Source: CADEDH01 sp965263455
GTDB taxonomy: Bacteria; Actinomycetota; Acidimicrobiia; Acidimicrobiales; SZUA-35
Direction of reading: 5' to 3'
Length of the DNA stretch: 64,000 nucleotides
Assembly (NCBI GenBank): GCA_965263455.1
Contig: CBDHHN010000004.1
Coordinates: forward strand, 3,224,001-3,288,000
The notes below the pieces were generated by a model. That model was not told the DNA's origin, ran no database searches, and saw only the letters and a program-made list of their open reading frames with translations. Shown here piece after piece: positions 32,927-42,021 of this stretch; within the stretch, counting starts at the first letter, position 1, and every line of letters begins with the position of its first letter. The position numbers and the translations under genes are program-made.

Positions 32927-33400
32927 TCACAGGGCGCCGGTCGCGCTCGCCCGCCCGTCGCCGATCGGCCGGGCCTGCAGGGTGCGAACATCGATCTCGT
33001 CACCACAGTGGCTACAGGTGACGCGCGGGTCGGTGGGGTGGCCGCAACCGGTGTGCACGTAGCTGACCGGTGGGCCGTTCCCGTTGTCGAGGTACTTGTC
33101 GCCCCAGGTGCTGAGCATCAGGAGTGCCGGGTAGAGGTCGCGGCCCTTGTCGGTGAGCCGGTACTCGAACCGGGTCGGGAACTGCTGGTACTCCACCCGG
33201 GTCAGGATCCCGAGCTCGACCATCCGCTTGAGCCGATCCGAGATCACGGTCGACTGGGCCCCGCTGTGCTCCTCGAACTCGGAGAACCGGCGGCGACCGC
33301 GGAAGGCGTCGCGCAGGATCACCAGCATCCAGCCGTCGCCGACGACGGAGAGGGCCCGGGCGATCGAGCACTCCTGGCTGCCGATCTCGGAGAGCTTCAT
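32927..33400 (-). CDS. HxlR family transcriptional regulator
   Basis: 157 residues. The winged helix of the HxlR type reads CSIARALSVVGDGWMLVILR, RFSEFEEHSGAQSTVISDRL, KRMVELGILTRVEYQQFP and EYRLTDKGRDLYPAL. The C-terminal extension contains cysteines in HTGCGHPTDPRVTCSHCGDE, a possible metal or redox site seen in part of this family. ATG 33400 is preferred because TAGGTT lies 7 nt upstream; TTG 33409 is possible. It is divergent from an SRPBCC gene, with an inverted-repeat operator candidate between them. Confidence 0.87.
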   Translation of the reverse strand: MKLSEIGSQECSIARALSVVGDGWMLVILRDAFRGRRRFSEFEEHSGAQSTVISDRLKRMVELGILTRVEYQQFPTRFEYRLTDKGRDLYPALLMLSTWGDKYLDNGNGPPVSYVHTGCGHPTDPRVTCSHCGDEIDVRTLQARPIGDGRASATGAL

Positions 33401-33419
33401 GACCGGCAACCTAGTTCGA

Positions 33420-33445
33420 GTGACTGGCGATTGACCAGTGACTGG
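33420..33445. promoter_or_regulatory. Candidate HxlR operator
   Basis: Two GTGACTGG direct repeats (33420-33427 and 33438-33445) start 18 bp apart. The second is part of the palindrome CCAGT-G-ACTGG (33435-33445), which also pairs with the first ACTGG. The site lies between the -10 of the HxlR gene and the start of the divergent SRPBCC gene. Confidence 0.45.
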
Positions 33446-33466
33446 TTATTCGCTAGGAAGGACGGC

Positions 33467-33976
33467 ATGGTTCTCTACGCCGACAGCCCGTCGACCTCCG
33501 CCGATGTCGAGATCGCCGTTCCGCCGTCGGCGGTCTGGCCCTTCGTCTGCGACATCAACGTCCCCGGTTCGTTCTCCGAGGAGTTCCAACGGGCTGAATG
33601 GATCGACCCCGGACCGGCGCTCGGGGCCACGTTCCGCGGCTACAACCGGCACAAGGTGGTCGGCGAGTGGAACGTCGTCTGCACCGTCACCGCCCTGGAG
33701 CCCGAGCGGACGTTCGAGTGGACGGTCGGCGATGTCGAGTACAAGGCGGCCCGCTGGCGATTCGACCTGGCGCCCGCCGATACCGGCTCGACACTGCGCT
33801 TCAGCGCCGAGATGGGCCCGGCGCCATCGGGTCTGACCCCGGCCATCGAGCGGATGCCCGACCGGGAGGAGGAGATCGTGGCCCGACGACTCTCGGAGTG
33901 GACGGCCAACATGCGCCGCACGATCGAGGGCATCAAGGACCTGGCGGAGAACGCCGAGCGGGACGGCGACTCGTGA
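33467..33976 (+). CDS. SRPBCC (START-like) family protein
   Basis: 169 residues with the polyketide-cyclase/START-like fold signature: SADVEIAVPPSAVWPFVCDI near the N-terminus, GATFRGYNRHKVVGEWNVVC in the centre, FEWTVGDVEYKAARWRFDL, and a long C-terminal helix (RLSEWTANMRRTIEGIKDLA). These proteins bind hydrophobic ligands in a deep pocket. AGGAAGG precedes ATG by 5 nt. The stop overlaps the next gene by GTGA, so the pair is coupled. Context suggests handling the substrate of the following luciferase-like enzyme (inference). Confidence 0.85.
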   Translation: MVLYADSPSTSADVEIAVPPSAVWPFVCDINVPGSFSEEFQRAEWIDPGPALGATFRGYNRHKVVGEWNVVCTVTALEPERTFEWTVGDVEYKAARWRFDLAPADTGSTLRFSAEMGPAPSGLTPAIERMPDREEEIVARRLSEWTANMRRTIEGIKDLAENAERDGDS

Positions 33977-35046
33977 CGTTGCGCATCGGGGTGATGCCGG
34001 CCGGGGCCGACCGGGCGTCGCTGGACGCCATGGCGGAGGCCGAACGGCTGGGAGCCGACTCGGTGTGGGTGCCCGAGGCCTGGATGTACGACGCCCTGAC
34101 CCCGCTGGGCTACCTGGCCGCCGTCACCGATCGGGCCCGTCTGGCCACCGGTGTGGTGCAACTCGGCGCCCGATCGCCGGCCCTGTTGGCCATGTCGGCC
34201 CTGGCCTTGCAGAAGATGTCGGACGGTCGCTTCATCCTGGGTATCGGCACCAGCGGCCCGCAGGTGATGGAGGGCTGGCACGGCGTCCGGTTCGACCGGC
34301 CCGTGACCCGGACGAGCGAGACCATCGACATCATCCGTACCGTCGCCTCCGGCGAACGCCTGACCTTCGACGGCAAGGTGTACACGCTGCCCCTGCCCGA
34401 CAGTCAGGGCCGGGCCCTGAGGTCGCCGGTCGCCGGGGTCGAGATCCCCATCTACGTGGCCTCGATGGGGCCGGCCAACCTTCGCCTGACCGGGGCCAAG
34501 GCGGACGGGTGGATCGGTACCGCCTTCCTCCCCGAATCGGCCGACGCCTTCCTTCAACCGATCCGCAACGGGGCGGAGGAGGCCGGCCGCGTCGTCGACG
34601 ACGTCGAACTCACGGTCGCCGTCGGACTCGATTTCACCGACGACATCGAGGCTGCGGGCCGCCGCCACGCCTCCGGGTATGCCTTCACCATCGGGGCCAT
34701 GGGTTCGGCCTCCACCAACTTCTACAACCAGGCCTTCACTCGCCAGGGCTTCGGCGAGGCCATCGCCGAGGTCCAACGCCTGTGGCAGGCCGGCGATCGT
34801 GAGGCGGCCGGAGACGCCGTTCCCGTCGAGATCGGTCTGCACACCAACCTCGTGGGCGACGACGACGCCGTCACCGAGCGCCTCCGTCGCTATCGCGACT
34901 GCGGGGTGAGCACCCTGCGCGTCCGGATCGAGGCCGACGATCACGGCGGTCGCCTCGACCAGCTGGCTCGGCTCCTGGACCTGGTCGCCACGGTCAATGC
35001 CGAACATCCCGGCCCGGTCGCCAGCCCCGGCCCGACGACGGGCTGA
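33973..35046 (+). CDS. LLM-class flavin/F420-dependent oxidoreductase
   Basis: 357 residues, a luciferase-like TIM barrel from a different subgroup than the two 342-residue enzymes. Signatures are ADSVWVPEAWMYDALTPLGY, RARLATGVVQLGARSPALLA, SDGRFILGIGTSGPQVMEGW, IPIYVASMGPANLRLTGAKA and DGWIGTAFLPESADAFLQPI. The start is GTG 33973, overlapping the SRPBCC stop as GTGA; longer in-frame readings would run through the upstream gene. The substrate is unknown. Confidence 0.88.
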   Translation: MTLRIGVMPAGADRASLDAMAEAERLGADSVWVPEAWMYDALTPLGYLAAVTDRARLATGVVQLGARSPALLAMSALALQKMSDGRFILGIGTSGPQVMEGWHGVRFDRPVTRTSETIDIIRTVASGERLTFDGKVYTLPLPDSQGRALRSPVAGVEIPIYVASMGPANLRLTGAKADGWIGTAFLPESADAFLQPIRNGAEEAGRVVDDVELTVAVGLDFTDDIEAAGRRHASGYAFTIGAMGSASTNFYNQAFTRQGFGEAIAEVQRLWQAGDREAAGDAVPVEIGLHTNLVGDDDAVTERLRRYRDCGVSTLRVRIEADDHGGRLDQLARLLDLVATVNAEHPGPVASPGPTTG

Positions 35047-35139
35047 CACGACGTCACCCGGGGGGATCGAACGCCATCGCGGCCGTTGGGGGAGCGCGAC
35101 GTGCCTCGGGGCTCACGGGGTCCGAATCTGCCAGTCCGT

Positions 35140-35169
35140 GTGACAGAAGATCGGGGCCTGGGGTAGCGT
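35140..35169 (+). promoter_or_regulatory. Promoter of the nitronate monooxygenase-like gene
   Basis: -35-like GTGACA (35140-35145), an 18-nt spacer and -10 TAGCGT (35164-35169). The transcript would have a leader of about 20 nt with a GGAAGGAG ribosome site, unlike the leaderless genes around it. The rest of the 150-bp gap shows nothing. Confidence 0.45.
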
Positions 35170-35196
35170 CGCCCTTGCGCGGAAGGAGACCGATCT

Positions 35197-36297
35197 GTGA
35201 GCCGTCGACTACACACCCCGCTCTGTGACCGGCTGGGGATCGAGGTGCCCGTGATCTCGGCCGGCATGGGTCCCATCGCCGGCCCCGACCTGGTGGCGGC
35301 GGTGTCCAACGCCGGCGGCCTCGGTGTCCTGGGATGCACCTCGATGGCGGCCGACGAGGTTCGGACCGTCATCCGCCGGACCCGGGAACTGACCGACCGT
35401 CCCTTCGGGGTCGACCTGATCCTGCCCGCCCGCATCGAACAGGGCGGCGTCTCGGTGGATGACGTCGCCGAGATGATCCCGGCCGGACACCGGGCCGTGG
35501 CCGAGGGCATCGCCGCCGACCTGAAGATCGAGCCGCCCTCGAACCTGAGGTCGGACCGCAACGCCCTCGGCACCGACGCCGAGGCCCAGGTCGACGTCAT
35601 CGCCGAGGAGGGCGTACCCGTCTTCGTCGGCGCCCTGGGCTCACCCGGGTTCGTGGCCGACCGCCTCAAGGAGGCGGGGACCACCGTCATCTCCATCGTC
35701 GGCAGCACCAAGCAGGCCGAGGCCGTCGTCCGCGACGGGGCCGAGGTCGTGATCGCCCAGGGCACCGAGGGTGGCGGCCACACGGGCCACGTCGGCACCA
35801 TGGCCCTCCTGCCTCAGGTGCTCGACGCCGTCGACGTTCCCGTGGTCGCCGCCGGGGGCATCGGCGACGGGCGGGGCATGGCGGCCGCCCTGCTCATGGG
35901 GTGCGAGGCGGTCTGGGTCGGCACTCGATTCCTGGCCACCGACGAGGCCGGGATCGAGGGCTGGCAGAAGGCCGGGATCGTGGCCTCGGCCGACCAGTCG
36001 CCGGTCATCAGCAGGGCCTACACCGGCAAGCGGTTCCGCATGCTGCCCAACGACTGGACCCGGGCCTGGGAGGAGGCGGAGGTCGACCCGCTCCCGATGC
36101 CGCTCCAGCCGGTGCTGGCCTCGATGATCCTGGGCCGCAACGCCACCGACCGGGGCGGCCGCCCGGACATCAGCATGAACGGTGCCGGCAACATCGCCGG
36201 TCTGATCGACGACATCGTCCCGGCGGGCGACGTGGTGCGGTCCATGGTCGACGAGGCCGCCGAACTGCTCGGCGCCGCCGACCGCTTCCTCCGCTGA
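35197..36297 (+). CDS. Nitronate monooxygenase-like FMN protein
   Basis: 366 residues, in the NMO/2-nitropropane dioxygenase/FabK-like family. Motifs are PVISAGMGPIAGPDLVAAVS and GGLGVLGCTSMAADEV near the N-terminus. The FMN-phosphate and active-site loop is VIAQGTEGGGHTGHVGTMAL with the family histidine, followed by VPVVAAGGIGDGRGMAAALL and GCEAVWVGTRFLATDEA. The family oxidises nitronates or reduces enoyl thioesters, and which applies is not decided by sequence alone. GTG start with a GGAG ribosome site. Confidence 0.88.
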   Translation: MSRRLHTPLCDRLGIEVPVISAGMGPIAGPDLVAAVSNAGGLGVLGCTSMAADEVRTVIRRTRELTDRPFGVDLILPARIEQGGVSVDDVAEMIPAGHRAVAEGIAADLKIEPPSNLRSDRNALGTDAEAQVDVIAEEGVPVFVGALGSPGFVADRLKEAGTTVISIVGSTKQAEAVVRDGAEVVIAQGTEGGGHTGHVGTMALLPQVLDAVDVPVVAAGGIGDGRGMAAALLMGCEAVWVGTRFLATDEAGIEGWQKAGIVASADQSPVISRAYTGKRFRMLPNDWTRAWEEAEVDPLPMPLQPVLASMILGRNATDRGGRPDISMNGAGNIAGLIDDIVPAGDVVRSMVDEAAELLGAADRFLR

Positions 36298-36410
36298 CGT
36301 CTTTGACCGACATCGCCGGCCACCGGTACGTTGCCGATGTCGGCGTCACAATCCTCGGCGCGGGGGCCTGATCGTGGCCGGCCGACGTCGACCGAACACG
36401 GGAGCGACCG

Positions 36411-38678
36411 ATGACCGAGTTCAAGGGAACGATCGGCCGGACCCTGGCCGACTCCGAACCACACTTCGTCGAGCCACCCCACCCGGGTGAGGACGCCCCC
36501 AATGTGGTGATCGTTCTGCTCGACGACACCGGGTTCGCCCAGTTCGGCTGCTACGGCTCCGACATCGACACCCCCAACGTCGACGCCCTGGCCGCCGGTG
36601 GCATCCAGTTCACCAACTTCCACGTCACGCCGCTCTGCTCGCCGACCCGGGCCGCGCTGTTGACCGGGCGCTCCCAACACGCCGTCGGGATGCGGGGGGT
36701 GTCGAACTGGCGGACCGGGTTCCCCCACCAGCTCGGCCACATCTCCAACTCGGCCGCCACCATCGCCGAGGTCCTCGGGGCCGAGGGGTACGCGACGTTC
36801 TGCGCCGGGAAATGGCACCTGGCCCCGACCCAGGACATCTCGGCCGCCGGGCCCTTCGACCAGTGGCCCCTGGGCCGCGGCTTCGACCGGTTCTACGGCT
36901 TCCTCGAGGGCGAGACCGACCAGTTCCACCCCGAGCTGGTCCGGGACAACAGCCGCATCGATCCCCCCGCCACCCCCGACGAGGGCTACCACCTGAGCGA
37001 GGACCTGGTCGATCAGCTCCTGCTGATGATCAACGACAGCAAAGGGGTCCGACCCGATCGGCCCTTCTTCGCCTACCTGCCGTTCGGGGCCACCCACGCC
37101 CCCCACCAGGCGCCCCGGTCCTACCTCGACAAGTACCGGGGGCGCTACGACGAGGGCTGGGACGTCATCCGCCGACGCTGGTACGAACGCCAGGTCGAAC
37201 TGGGGGTGATCTCGGCCGACACCACCCTCGCCCCCCGCAACCCCGGCGTCGAGGCCTGGGACGACCTGCCCGACGCCCAGCGCCGTCTGGCCTGTCGGCT
37301 GCAGGAGGCCTTCGCCGCCTTCCTCGACCACACCGACGACCAGATCGGCCGCCTCGTCGACGGTCTGCGGGCCCTGGGTCAACTCGACAACACGATCCTG
37401 GTCGTCCTGGCCGACAACGGCGCCTCCCAGGAGGGCGGGCCGTTCGGGGTCATGCACGAGATGAAGTTCTTCAACGGTGTTCTCGAGGCCCCCGAGGAGG
37501 CGGTGCGGCGGATCGACGACATCGGCGGCCCCCACAGCCACACCAACTACCCGTGGGGATGGGCCCAGTGCGGCAACTCGCCCTTCCGTTGGTACAAGCA
37601 GAACACCCACGAGGGCGGGGTGCATGTTCCGATGATCATGCACTGGCCGGCCGGCCTGGGCTCCGAACACGCCGGCACCCGACGATCCCAGTTCGTCAAC
37701 GTGTCCGACATCACCCCCACCATCTACGACCTCCTCGGTGTCACCGCGCCCGACAGCCACCGGGGCGTCGAGCAGCTACCGGTCACCGGACACTCGTTCC
37801 GCGCCGTGCTCGACGACGCCGGCGCCCCGGCGGCCAACACCCTCCAGTACTTCGAGAACGCCGGGAGTCGGGCTCTCATCGCCGAACGCGACGGCACGTG
37901 GTGGAAGGCGGTGACCAAGCACAACCGGGGTGACGACTTCGACACCGAGCCGTGGGAACTCTACAACCTCAGCGTCGACCCGTCGGAGTGCGACGATCGG
38001 GCCGGGCGCGACCCCGACCGGCTGGCCGAACTGGTCGAGCTCTGGTGGTCCGAGGCCGATCGCCACGGCGTCCTTCCCCTCGACGATCGCACGCTCGAGT
38101 TGTTCGCTCCGGTCCGCAACGATCGCTCACCCCACCGCACCGACCGTACCTACCGTTACCGGCCGCCCATGACCCCGATCTCCTCCCAGCCGTCACCCGG
38201 TCTGGGCGGCTTCGCCTTCGACCTGACGGCGCAGGTGACCATCGCCCCGGGCGAGGAGGGGGTGCTGTGGGCCACCGGCAACGAGAACTCGGGCTGTTCG
38301 GTCTTCGTGCAGAACGGGCGCCTCGTCGTCGACTACAACGCCTTCGACGACCACACGATCGTCGAGTCGTCGGTCGAGGTGCCCACCGGCGACTGCGTCC
38401 TGCAGGTTCACCTCGAACGCGACGGCCGCTCGACCGGTTGGGTCGAGCTGGCGGTCGACGGCCGGGCCTGTGGCCGCGCTCCCATCCCGTTCTACATGCG
38501 GATGGTGTCGTCGGTCGGGTCCAGCATCGGCCTCGACCACGGCTCGGCCGTTTCCGCCCGCTACACCGCACCCTTCGCCTTCACCGGAACCCTGCACGAC
38601 CTCACGATCGTGCTCCCGGCCCGGGCCAGCGCGGGCGAGGATGCGGCGCGGGCCGCCAGCGAGATGGCCCGCCAGTAA
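36411..38678 (+). CDS. Type I sulfatase (arylsulfatase)
   Basis: 755 residues. The formylglycine motif C-S-P-T-R is at C76-R80 in TPLCSPTRAALLTGRS. Metal ligands are in VVIVLLDDTGFAQFGCYGSD and in VVLADNGASQEGGPFG, and other active-site residues in FCAGKWHLAP and FGATHAPHQAP. The C-terminal 180 residues are a beta-rich extension. No signal peptide is seen, so it may be cytosolic, or exported after activation. Activation needs a formylglycine-generating enzyme, and none is in this window. GGGAG lies 8 nt before ATG. Confidence 0.93.
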   Translation: MTEFKGTIGRTLADSEPHFVEPPHPGEDAPNVVIVLLDDTGFAQFGCYGSDIDTPNVDALAAGGIQFTNFHVTPLCSPTRAALLTGRSQHAVGMRGVSNWRTGFPHQLGHISNSAATIAEVLGAEGYATFCAGKWHLAPTQDISAAGPFDQWPLGRGFDRFYGFLEGETDQFHPELVRDNSRIDPPATPDEGYHLSEDLVDQLLLMINDSKGVRPDRPFFAYLPFGATHAPHQAPRSYLDKYRGRYDEGWDVIRRRWYERQVELGVISADTTLAPRNPGVEAWDDLPDAQRRLACRLQEAFAAFLDHTDDQIGRLVDGLRALGQLDNTILVVLADNGASQEGGPFGVMHEMKFFNGVLEAPEEAVRRIDDIGGPHSHTNYPWGWAQCGNSPFRWYKQNTHEGGVHVPMIMHWPAGLGSEHAGTRRSQFVNVSDITPTIYDLLGVTAPDSHRGVEQLPVTGHSFRAVLDDAGAPAANTLQYFENAGSRALIAERDGTWWKAVTKHNRGDDFDTEPWELYNLSVDPSECDDRAGRDPDRLAELVELWWSEADRHGVLPLDDRTLELFAPVRNDRSPHRTDRTYRYRPPMTPISSQPSPGLGGFAFDLTAQVTIAPGEEGVLWATGNENSGCSVFVQNGRLVVDYNAFDDHTIVESSVEVPTGDCVLQVHLERDGRSTGWVELAVDGRACGRAPIPFYMRMVSSVGSSIGLDHGSAVSARYTAPFAFTGTLHDLTIVLPARASAGEDAARAASEMARQ

Positions 38679-38753
38679 CCCACGGCCCCCACCGATCCGG
38701 CGCCGGGCCGACGGCGGGATCGCCTCGGGTCGCCCGGTCGCCCGGCGGTCCGC

Positions 38754-39206
38754 TCAGAGTTGCAGGGCCCCGCGGAGGCGTTCGATGAGGGCGGCCTCGG
38801 GGGCGCTGACCCGGACCCCGCGCTCCCGCGCCGCCTCGGCCACCCGGGTGGCCACGGCCAGGATCCACTGCCGATAGCCCTCCGACTCGGGGGCCGTCGC
38901 CGTCGCCGCCAGGAGTTCGACCGTCCGCGTGCAGGCGGCCACGGCGGTATCGGCCAGGACCTCGGGATTGGCGGCCGAGTACTGCTGAAGGGTCTGGCGG
39001 GGCTCGGCCACCGTGGCCGCATCGATCAGGCTGCGGGCCGGGTTGTCGGCCCCGCCGGAGGCCAGGGTCGACAGCAAGGTCCGCATCTCCCGGTGGCTGC
39101 CCAGGAACCCGCTGTCCTCGGCCCGGGCGACGGCGAAGCCGACCACGATGGGCGTGGTGGCGAGGTGGTCCCAGTCGTCGTTGGAGAAGTCGAACTGTGT
39201 CGTCAT
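38754..39206 (-). CDS. Hypothetical helical protein (150 aa)
   Basis: 150 residues, not recognised. It starts MTTQFDFSNDDWDHLATTPI and is helical throughout (SREMRTLLSTLA-like segments, AVATRVAEAARERGVRVS, ALIERLRGALQL). There is no membrane span or signal. GGGAG precedes ATG 39206; a longer open frame upstream is Pro/Arg-rich and rejected. The pattern of an aspartate-rich N-terminus with an all-alpha body recalls small stress-type proteins. That is only an impression. Confidence 0.65.
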   Translation of the reverse strand: MTTQFDFSNDDWDHLATTPIVVGFAVARAEDSGFLGSHREMRTLLSTLASGGADNPARSLIDAATVAEPRQTLQQYSAANPEVLADTAVAACTRTVELLAATATAPESEGYRQWILAVATRVAEAARERGVRVSAPEAALIERLRGALQL

Positions 39207-39307
39207 GTCTGCTCCCGGAGGTCGTCGATGGCCGAACCGGCGGGAGCCAGCTTGCCGGGGCGGGCCCCCCGACGCAATGGCCCCTGCCGCCGGAATCGGT
39301 CCTGGGT

Positions 39308-39313
39308 TACAAT
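39308..39313 (+). promoter_or_regulatory. -10 box TACAAT of a leaderless small gene
   Basis: TACAAT is one base from TATAAT and lies 6 nt before ATG 39320. It is the best -10 match I saw in the window. Confidence 0.6.
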
Positions 39314-39319
39314 CGACGC

Positions 39320-39523
39320 ATGTCGGATCCACTCGCCCCCTGGCTCGAACGTGAGGCCGAGGCCCGATCGCGCCAGGCCCACCTGGAGGACGAGTTGAGC
39401 GATGACGAGCTGGCCGCCTACCGGGCCGCCGGTCGGGCCTGGTTGGCCACCACCCCTGAGGGTCGGCGGCTGCGGGAGCGGGCCCACCGCCTGATCGCGG
39501 CCCGCACGGCCCAGGGCGCCTGA
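39320..39523 (+). CDS. Small hypothetical protein (67 aa)
   Basis: 67 residues, highly charged and helical: LAPWLEREAEARSRQAHLED, then ELSDDELAAYRAAGRAWLAT and a basic end RRLRERAHRLIAARTAQGA. No family is recognised. The excellent leaderless promoter and the clean charge pattern support a real gene. The next gene follows after about 50 bp and may share the transcript. Confidence 0.65.
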   Translation: MSDPLAPWLEREAEARSRQAHLEDELSDDELAAYRAAGRAWLATTPEGRRLRERAHRLIAARTAQGA

Positions 39524-39573
39524 GCCGACCCCGCCGGCGACCGACACCCCACATCGCGCCAGGACCCGAACCG

Positions 39574-39888
39574 TTGGTGGGCGGACCCGTCGCCGAGAGC
39601 GAGCCCCTCGACGTCTACCCGGGGCCGGACTTCTGGGATGCGGTCCGGGCCGAGCTGACCCGGACCGGGGTGAGCACCCTGGTCGACTTCGACCGTGACG
39701 AGTTGCGCTGGGTGCTGACCAAGTTCCAGCTCTACTGGGATCGGCTGCTCCTCCTGCTCGACGACCAACCCGACTACCGGTTCGCCCGGTTCCGCACCGG
39801 CGCCGGCTGGGAGTACGCCGTCATCGGCTGGCGCCATGGGCCCGACGTGGTCGAGCTGATCGACTTCGAGGTCACGACCCCCCTCTGA
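39574..39888 (+). CDS. Hypothetical protein (104 aa)
   Basis: 104 residues, not recognised. The core segment is DFWDAVRAELTRTGVSTLVD followed by WVLTKFQLYWDRLLLLLDDQ and a beta-rich end YAVIGWRHGPDVVELIDFEV. It is soluble and slightly acidic. The start is TTG 39574 or GTG 39577; no clear ribosome site distinguishes them. It is followed by 156 bp with no visible gene before the diiron protein. Confidence 0.6.
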   Translation: MVGGPVAESEPLDVYPGPDFWDAVRAELTRTGVSTLVDFDRDELRWVLTKFQLYWDRLLLLLDDQPDYRFARFRTGAGWEYAVIGWRHGPDVVELIDFEVTTPL

Positions 39889-40044
39889 CCGGGCCCGGTG
39901 GAGGTCCCGGCAGCGCCGTCGACCAACCGGGCCCGGACCCCGGTAGCCCTCAACTCGGGTCGGGCACCGGCCGATCACTCGACTGTGGTTCGTCGGCGCC
40001 CGGCGAGCCGGAGCCGGCCGAGACACCGCAGGATCGGAGCTGGG

Positions 40045-40959
40045 ATGGGAACGACCTACGACTACTCCTACAGCGACTGCCTCCGCCGGTCGCAACGGGC
40101 CAACTGGGACATCGACGACTTCAACGACTTCGTCCTCGACTTCGACCGTCCCTTCCTGCCCGAGGAACTGGCCCAGGTGACCCGACTGGAGGCCCTGACG
40201 TCGGCCGAACAGCTCCTGCTCAACCAGATCCGCGGCTACTCCTACGCCTGTATCTTCCGCTTCGTCGAGCAGTACATCATCGAACTGGTCGGCGAGCTGT
40301 CGGCCGACCACACCGACCCGGTGGCGCGCCAGGCTCTTGAGCTGTTCCGCTGGGAGGAACAGAAGCACCAGGCGATGTTCTCGCTCTTCGAGGATCGCTT
40401 CATCGAGGGCTTCGGCACCGAGTGCGAGGTCATCGGCGACCTCGATCGGGTCACCGCCGGCATCCTGGCCGGTTCCCGACCGGCCGTGCTGATGCTCACC
40501 ACGATGCTCGAATGGCTGACCCAGGCCCACTACCTCGCCTACTTCAACGGCCGCTCGGACGAGGGTCAGGTCGATGACGCCTTCGCCGAACTGTTCCGGC
40601 TCCATTGGGTTGAGGAGGCCCAGCACGCCCGGCTCGACACCCTCGAGACGATCCAGGCGGTCGAACCCCTCGACGCCGACGAGCGGCACCTTGCCGTCGA
40701 GGAGTTCCTTGGCCTGTGCTCCAGCCTGCGCGATCTCGTCACGGCCCAGGCCGCTCTCGACGTTGCCAGTCTGGAGCGGGCCCGAGGTGCGTCGTACCGG
40801 TCCGAGGATCGACTCCGCATCGTGGACGGTCAGGAGCAGGCCATGGTCCACACCTTCATCGGACTGGGACTTCGGACCCGGCACTTCCGGCGCCTGGTCG
40901 ATCACATCCACCCCCGGGGTGAGGTGCTGGTCGACGGCTACCTCGAGCAGGTCTCGTGA
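40045..40959 (+). CDS. AurF-like diiron (ferritin-like) protein
   Basis: A 304-residue all-alpha protein. Candidate iron ligands in order are E75 (FVEQ), E105 and H108 (WEEQKH), E156 (LEWLTQ), and H187, E191 and H194 (HWVEEAQH). This seven-ligand order and the H-x3-E-x2-H spacing match the N-oxygenase AurF, an enzyme that oxidises arylamines with a diiron site. The substrate is unknown here. The stop codon overlaps the following histidine kinase gene as GTGA, so the two are co-translated. That raises the possibility that it acts as an oxygen or redox sensor for the kinase (inference). Confidence 0.72.
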   Translation: MGTTYDYSYSDCLRRSQRANWDIDDFNDFVLDFDRPFLPEELAQVTRLEALTSAEQLLLNQIRGYSYACIFRFVEQYIIELVGELSADHTDPVARQALELFRWEEQKHQAMFSLFEDRFIEGFGTECEVIGDLDRVTAGILAGSRPAVLMLTTMLEWLTQAHYLAYFNGRSDEGQVDDAFAELFRLHWVEEAQHARLDTLETIQAVEPLDADERHLAVEEFLGLCSSLRDLVTAQAALDVASLERARGASYRSEDRLRIVDGQEQAMVHTFIGLGLRTRHFRRLVDHIHPRGEVLVDGYLEQVS

Positions 40960-42017
40960 CCGCCGACAGCGGCCTGGACTTCGCCGCCGAGTTCTTCCTG
41001 CCCGCCCACCAGGACGCCGAGTTCGATGCCGAACTCCAGGAGGCCTACGACCGCCTCCAGGCCCAGCACGACGCCCTCCACGACAAGCTGGAGACCTACG
41101 TCTGGGAGAACGCCAACTCCCTCAACCGCATCCGCCAGTCCACCCGCCGGCTCGAGCGTGAGACCGACCGCCGGTTGAAGCTGGAAGAGGAACTGCGGCT
41201 GTCGAGCAAGCTCGAGTCGGTGGGCCAGCTGGCGGCCGGTATCGCCCACGAGATCAACACCCCCCTCCAGTACATCGGCGACAACGTCCGCTTTCTCCAA
41301 CTCACCGTCGACCGGTTGCTGACCGTGGCCGAGGCGGCCGTGGCCGCCACCGGCGACGCCGCCACTCCCGACGACGTGGCCCGCTTCCGGGCCCAGGCCG
41401 AGGCCTGCAGGCTCCCACTCCTGGCCGAGCGGGCCCCGGGGGCGGTCGACGACGCGCTGACCGGGGTCGAGACCGTGACCCGGATCGTCGGGGCCATGAA
41501 GCGGTTCTCCCATCCCGGCTCGGACGACTTCGCCGCCGTGGACGTCAACGAGGCGCTCACCACCACGATGACGGTCTGTCGCAACGAGTGGAAGTACGCC
41601 GCAACCATCGAGACCGACCTCGACGAGGACCTCCCCCTCATCGCCGGTCGACTCGGCCCGTTGAACCAGGTGTGGCTCAACCTGATCGTCAACGCCACCC
41701 ACGCCATCGTCGATCGCCACGGCACCGACCTCGGCCTGATCACCATCGCCACCCGGCCGGTGGACGACGGGGAGGCGGTCCGGGTCGAGATCGGCGACAA
41801 CGGGTCGGGTATCGAACCCGAACACCTGCATCGGATCTTCGACCAGTTCTTCACCACCAAGGAGGTGGGTCGGGGTACCGGGCAGGGCCTGGCCATCGCC
41901 CACCAGGTGGTGGTGGGCGAGCACAACGGGTGGATCTCGGTCGACTCCACCGTGGGTGAAGGGACCATGTTCACGGTCGTGCTCCCCGTCAACCAGGCGC
42001 CGCCGGTCCTCGGCTGA
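40956..42017 (+). CDS. Soluble sensor histidine kinase
   Basis: 353 residues, with no membrane span. N-terminal coiled coil (LQEAYDRLQAQHDALHDKLE), H-box AAGIAHEINTPLQYIGDN, N box NLIVNATHAIVDRHG, G1 box GDNGSGIEPEHL, F box FDQFFTTKEVGRG and G2 box GTGQGLAIAHQVV, so it is complete. The kinase core is closely related to the membrane kinase at 44255-45754, including CRNEWKY before the N box. It has no sensor domain of its own and is coupled to the diiron protein gene. The stop is 5 bp from the convergent response-regulator stop. Confidence 0.9.
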   Translation: MTADSGLDFAAEFFLPAHQDAEFDAELQEAYDRLQAQHDALHDKLETYVWENANSLNRIRQSTRRLERETDRRLKLEEELRLSSKLESVGQLAAGIAHEINTPLQYIGDNVRFLQLTVDRLLTVAEAAVAATGDAATPDDVARFRAQAEACRLPLLAERAPGAVDDALTGVETVTRIVGAMKRFSHPGSDDFAAVDVNEALTTTMTVCRNEWKYAATIETDLDEDLPLIAGRLGPLNQVWLNLIVNATHAIVDRHGTDLGLITIATRPVDDGEAVRVEIGDNGSGIEPEHLHRIFDQFFTTKEVGRGTGQGLAIAHQVVVGEHNGWISVDSTVGEGTMFTVVLPVNQAPPVLG

Positions 42018-42021
42018 GGGT

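Noticed and set aside
39898..40044. N-terminal extension of the diiron protein
   Set aside because: Arg/Pro/Ser-rich and not protein-like; ATG 40045 has a GGAG upstream.
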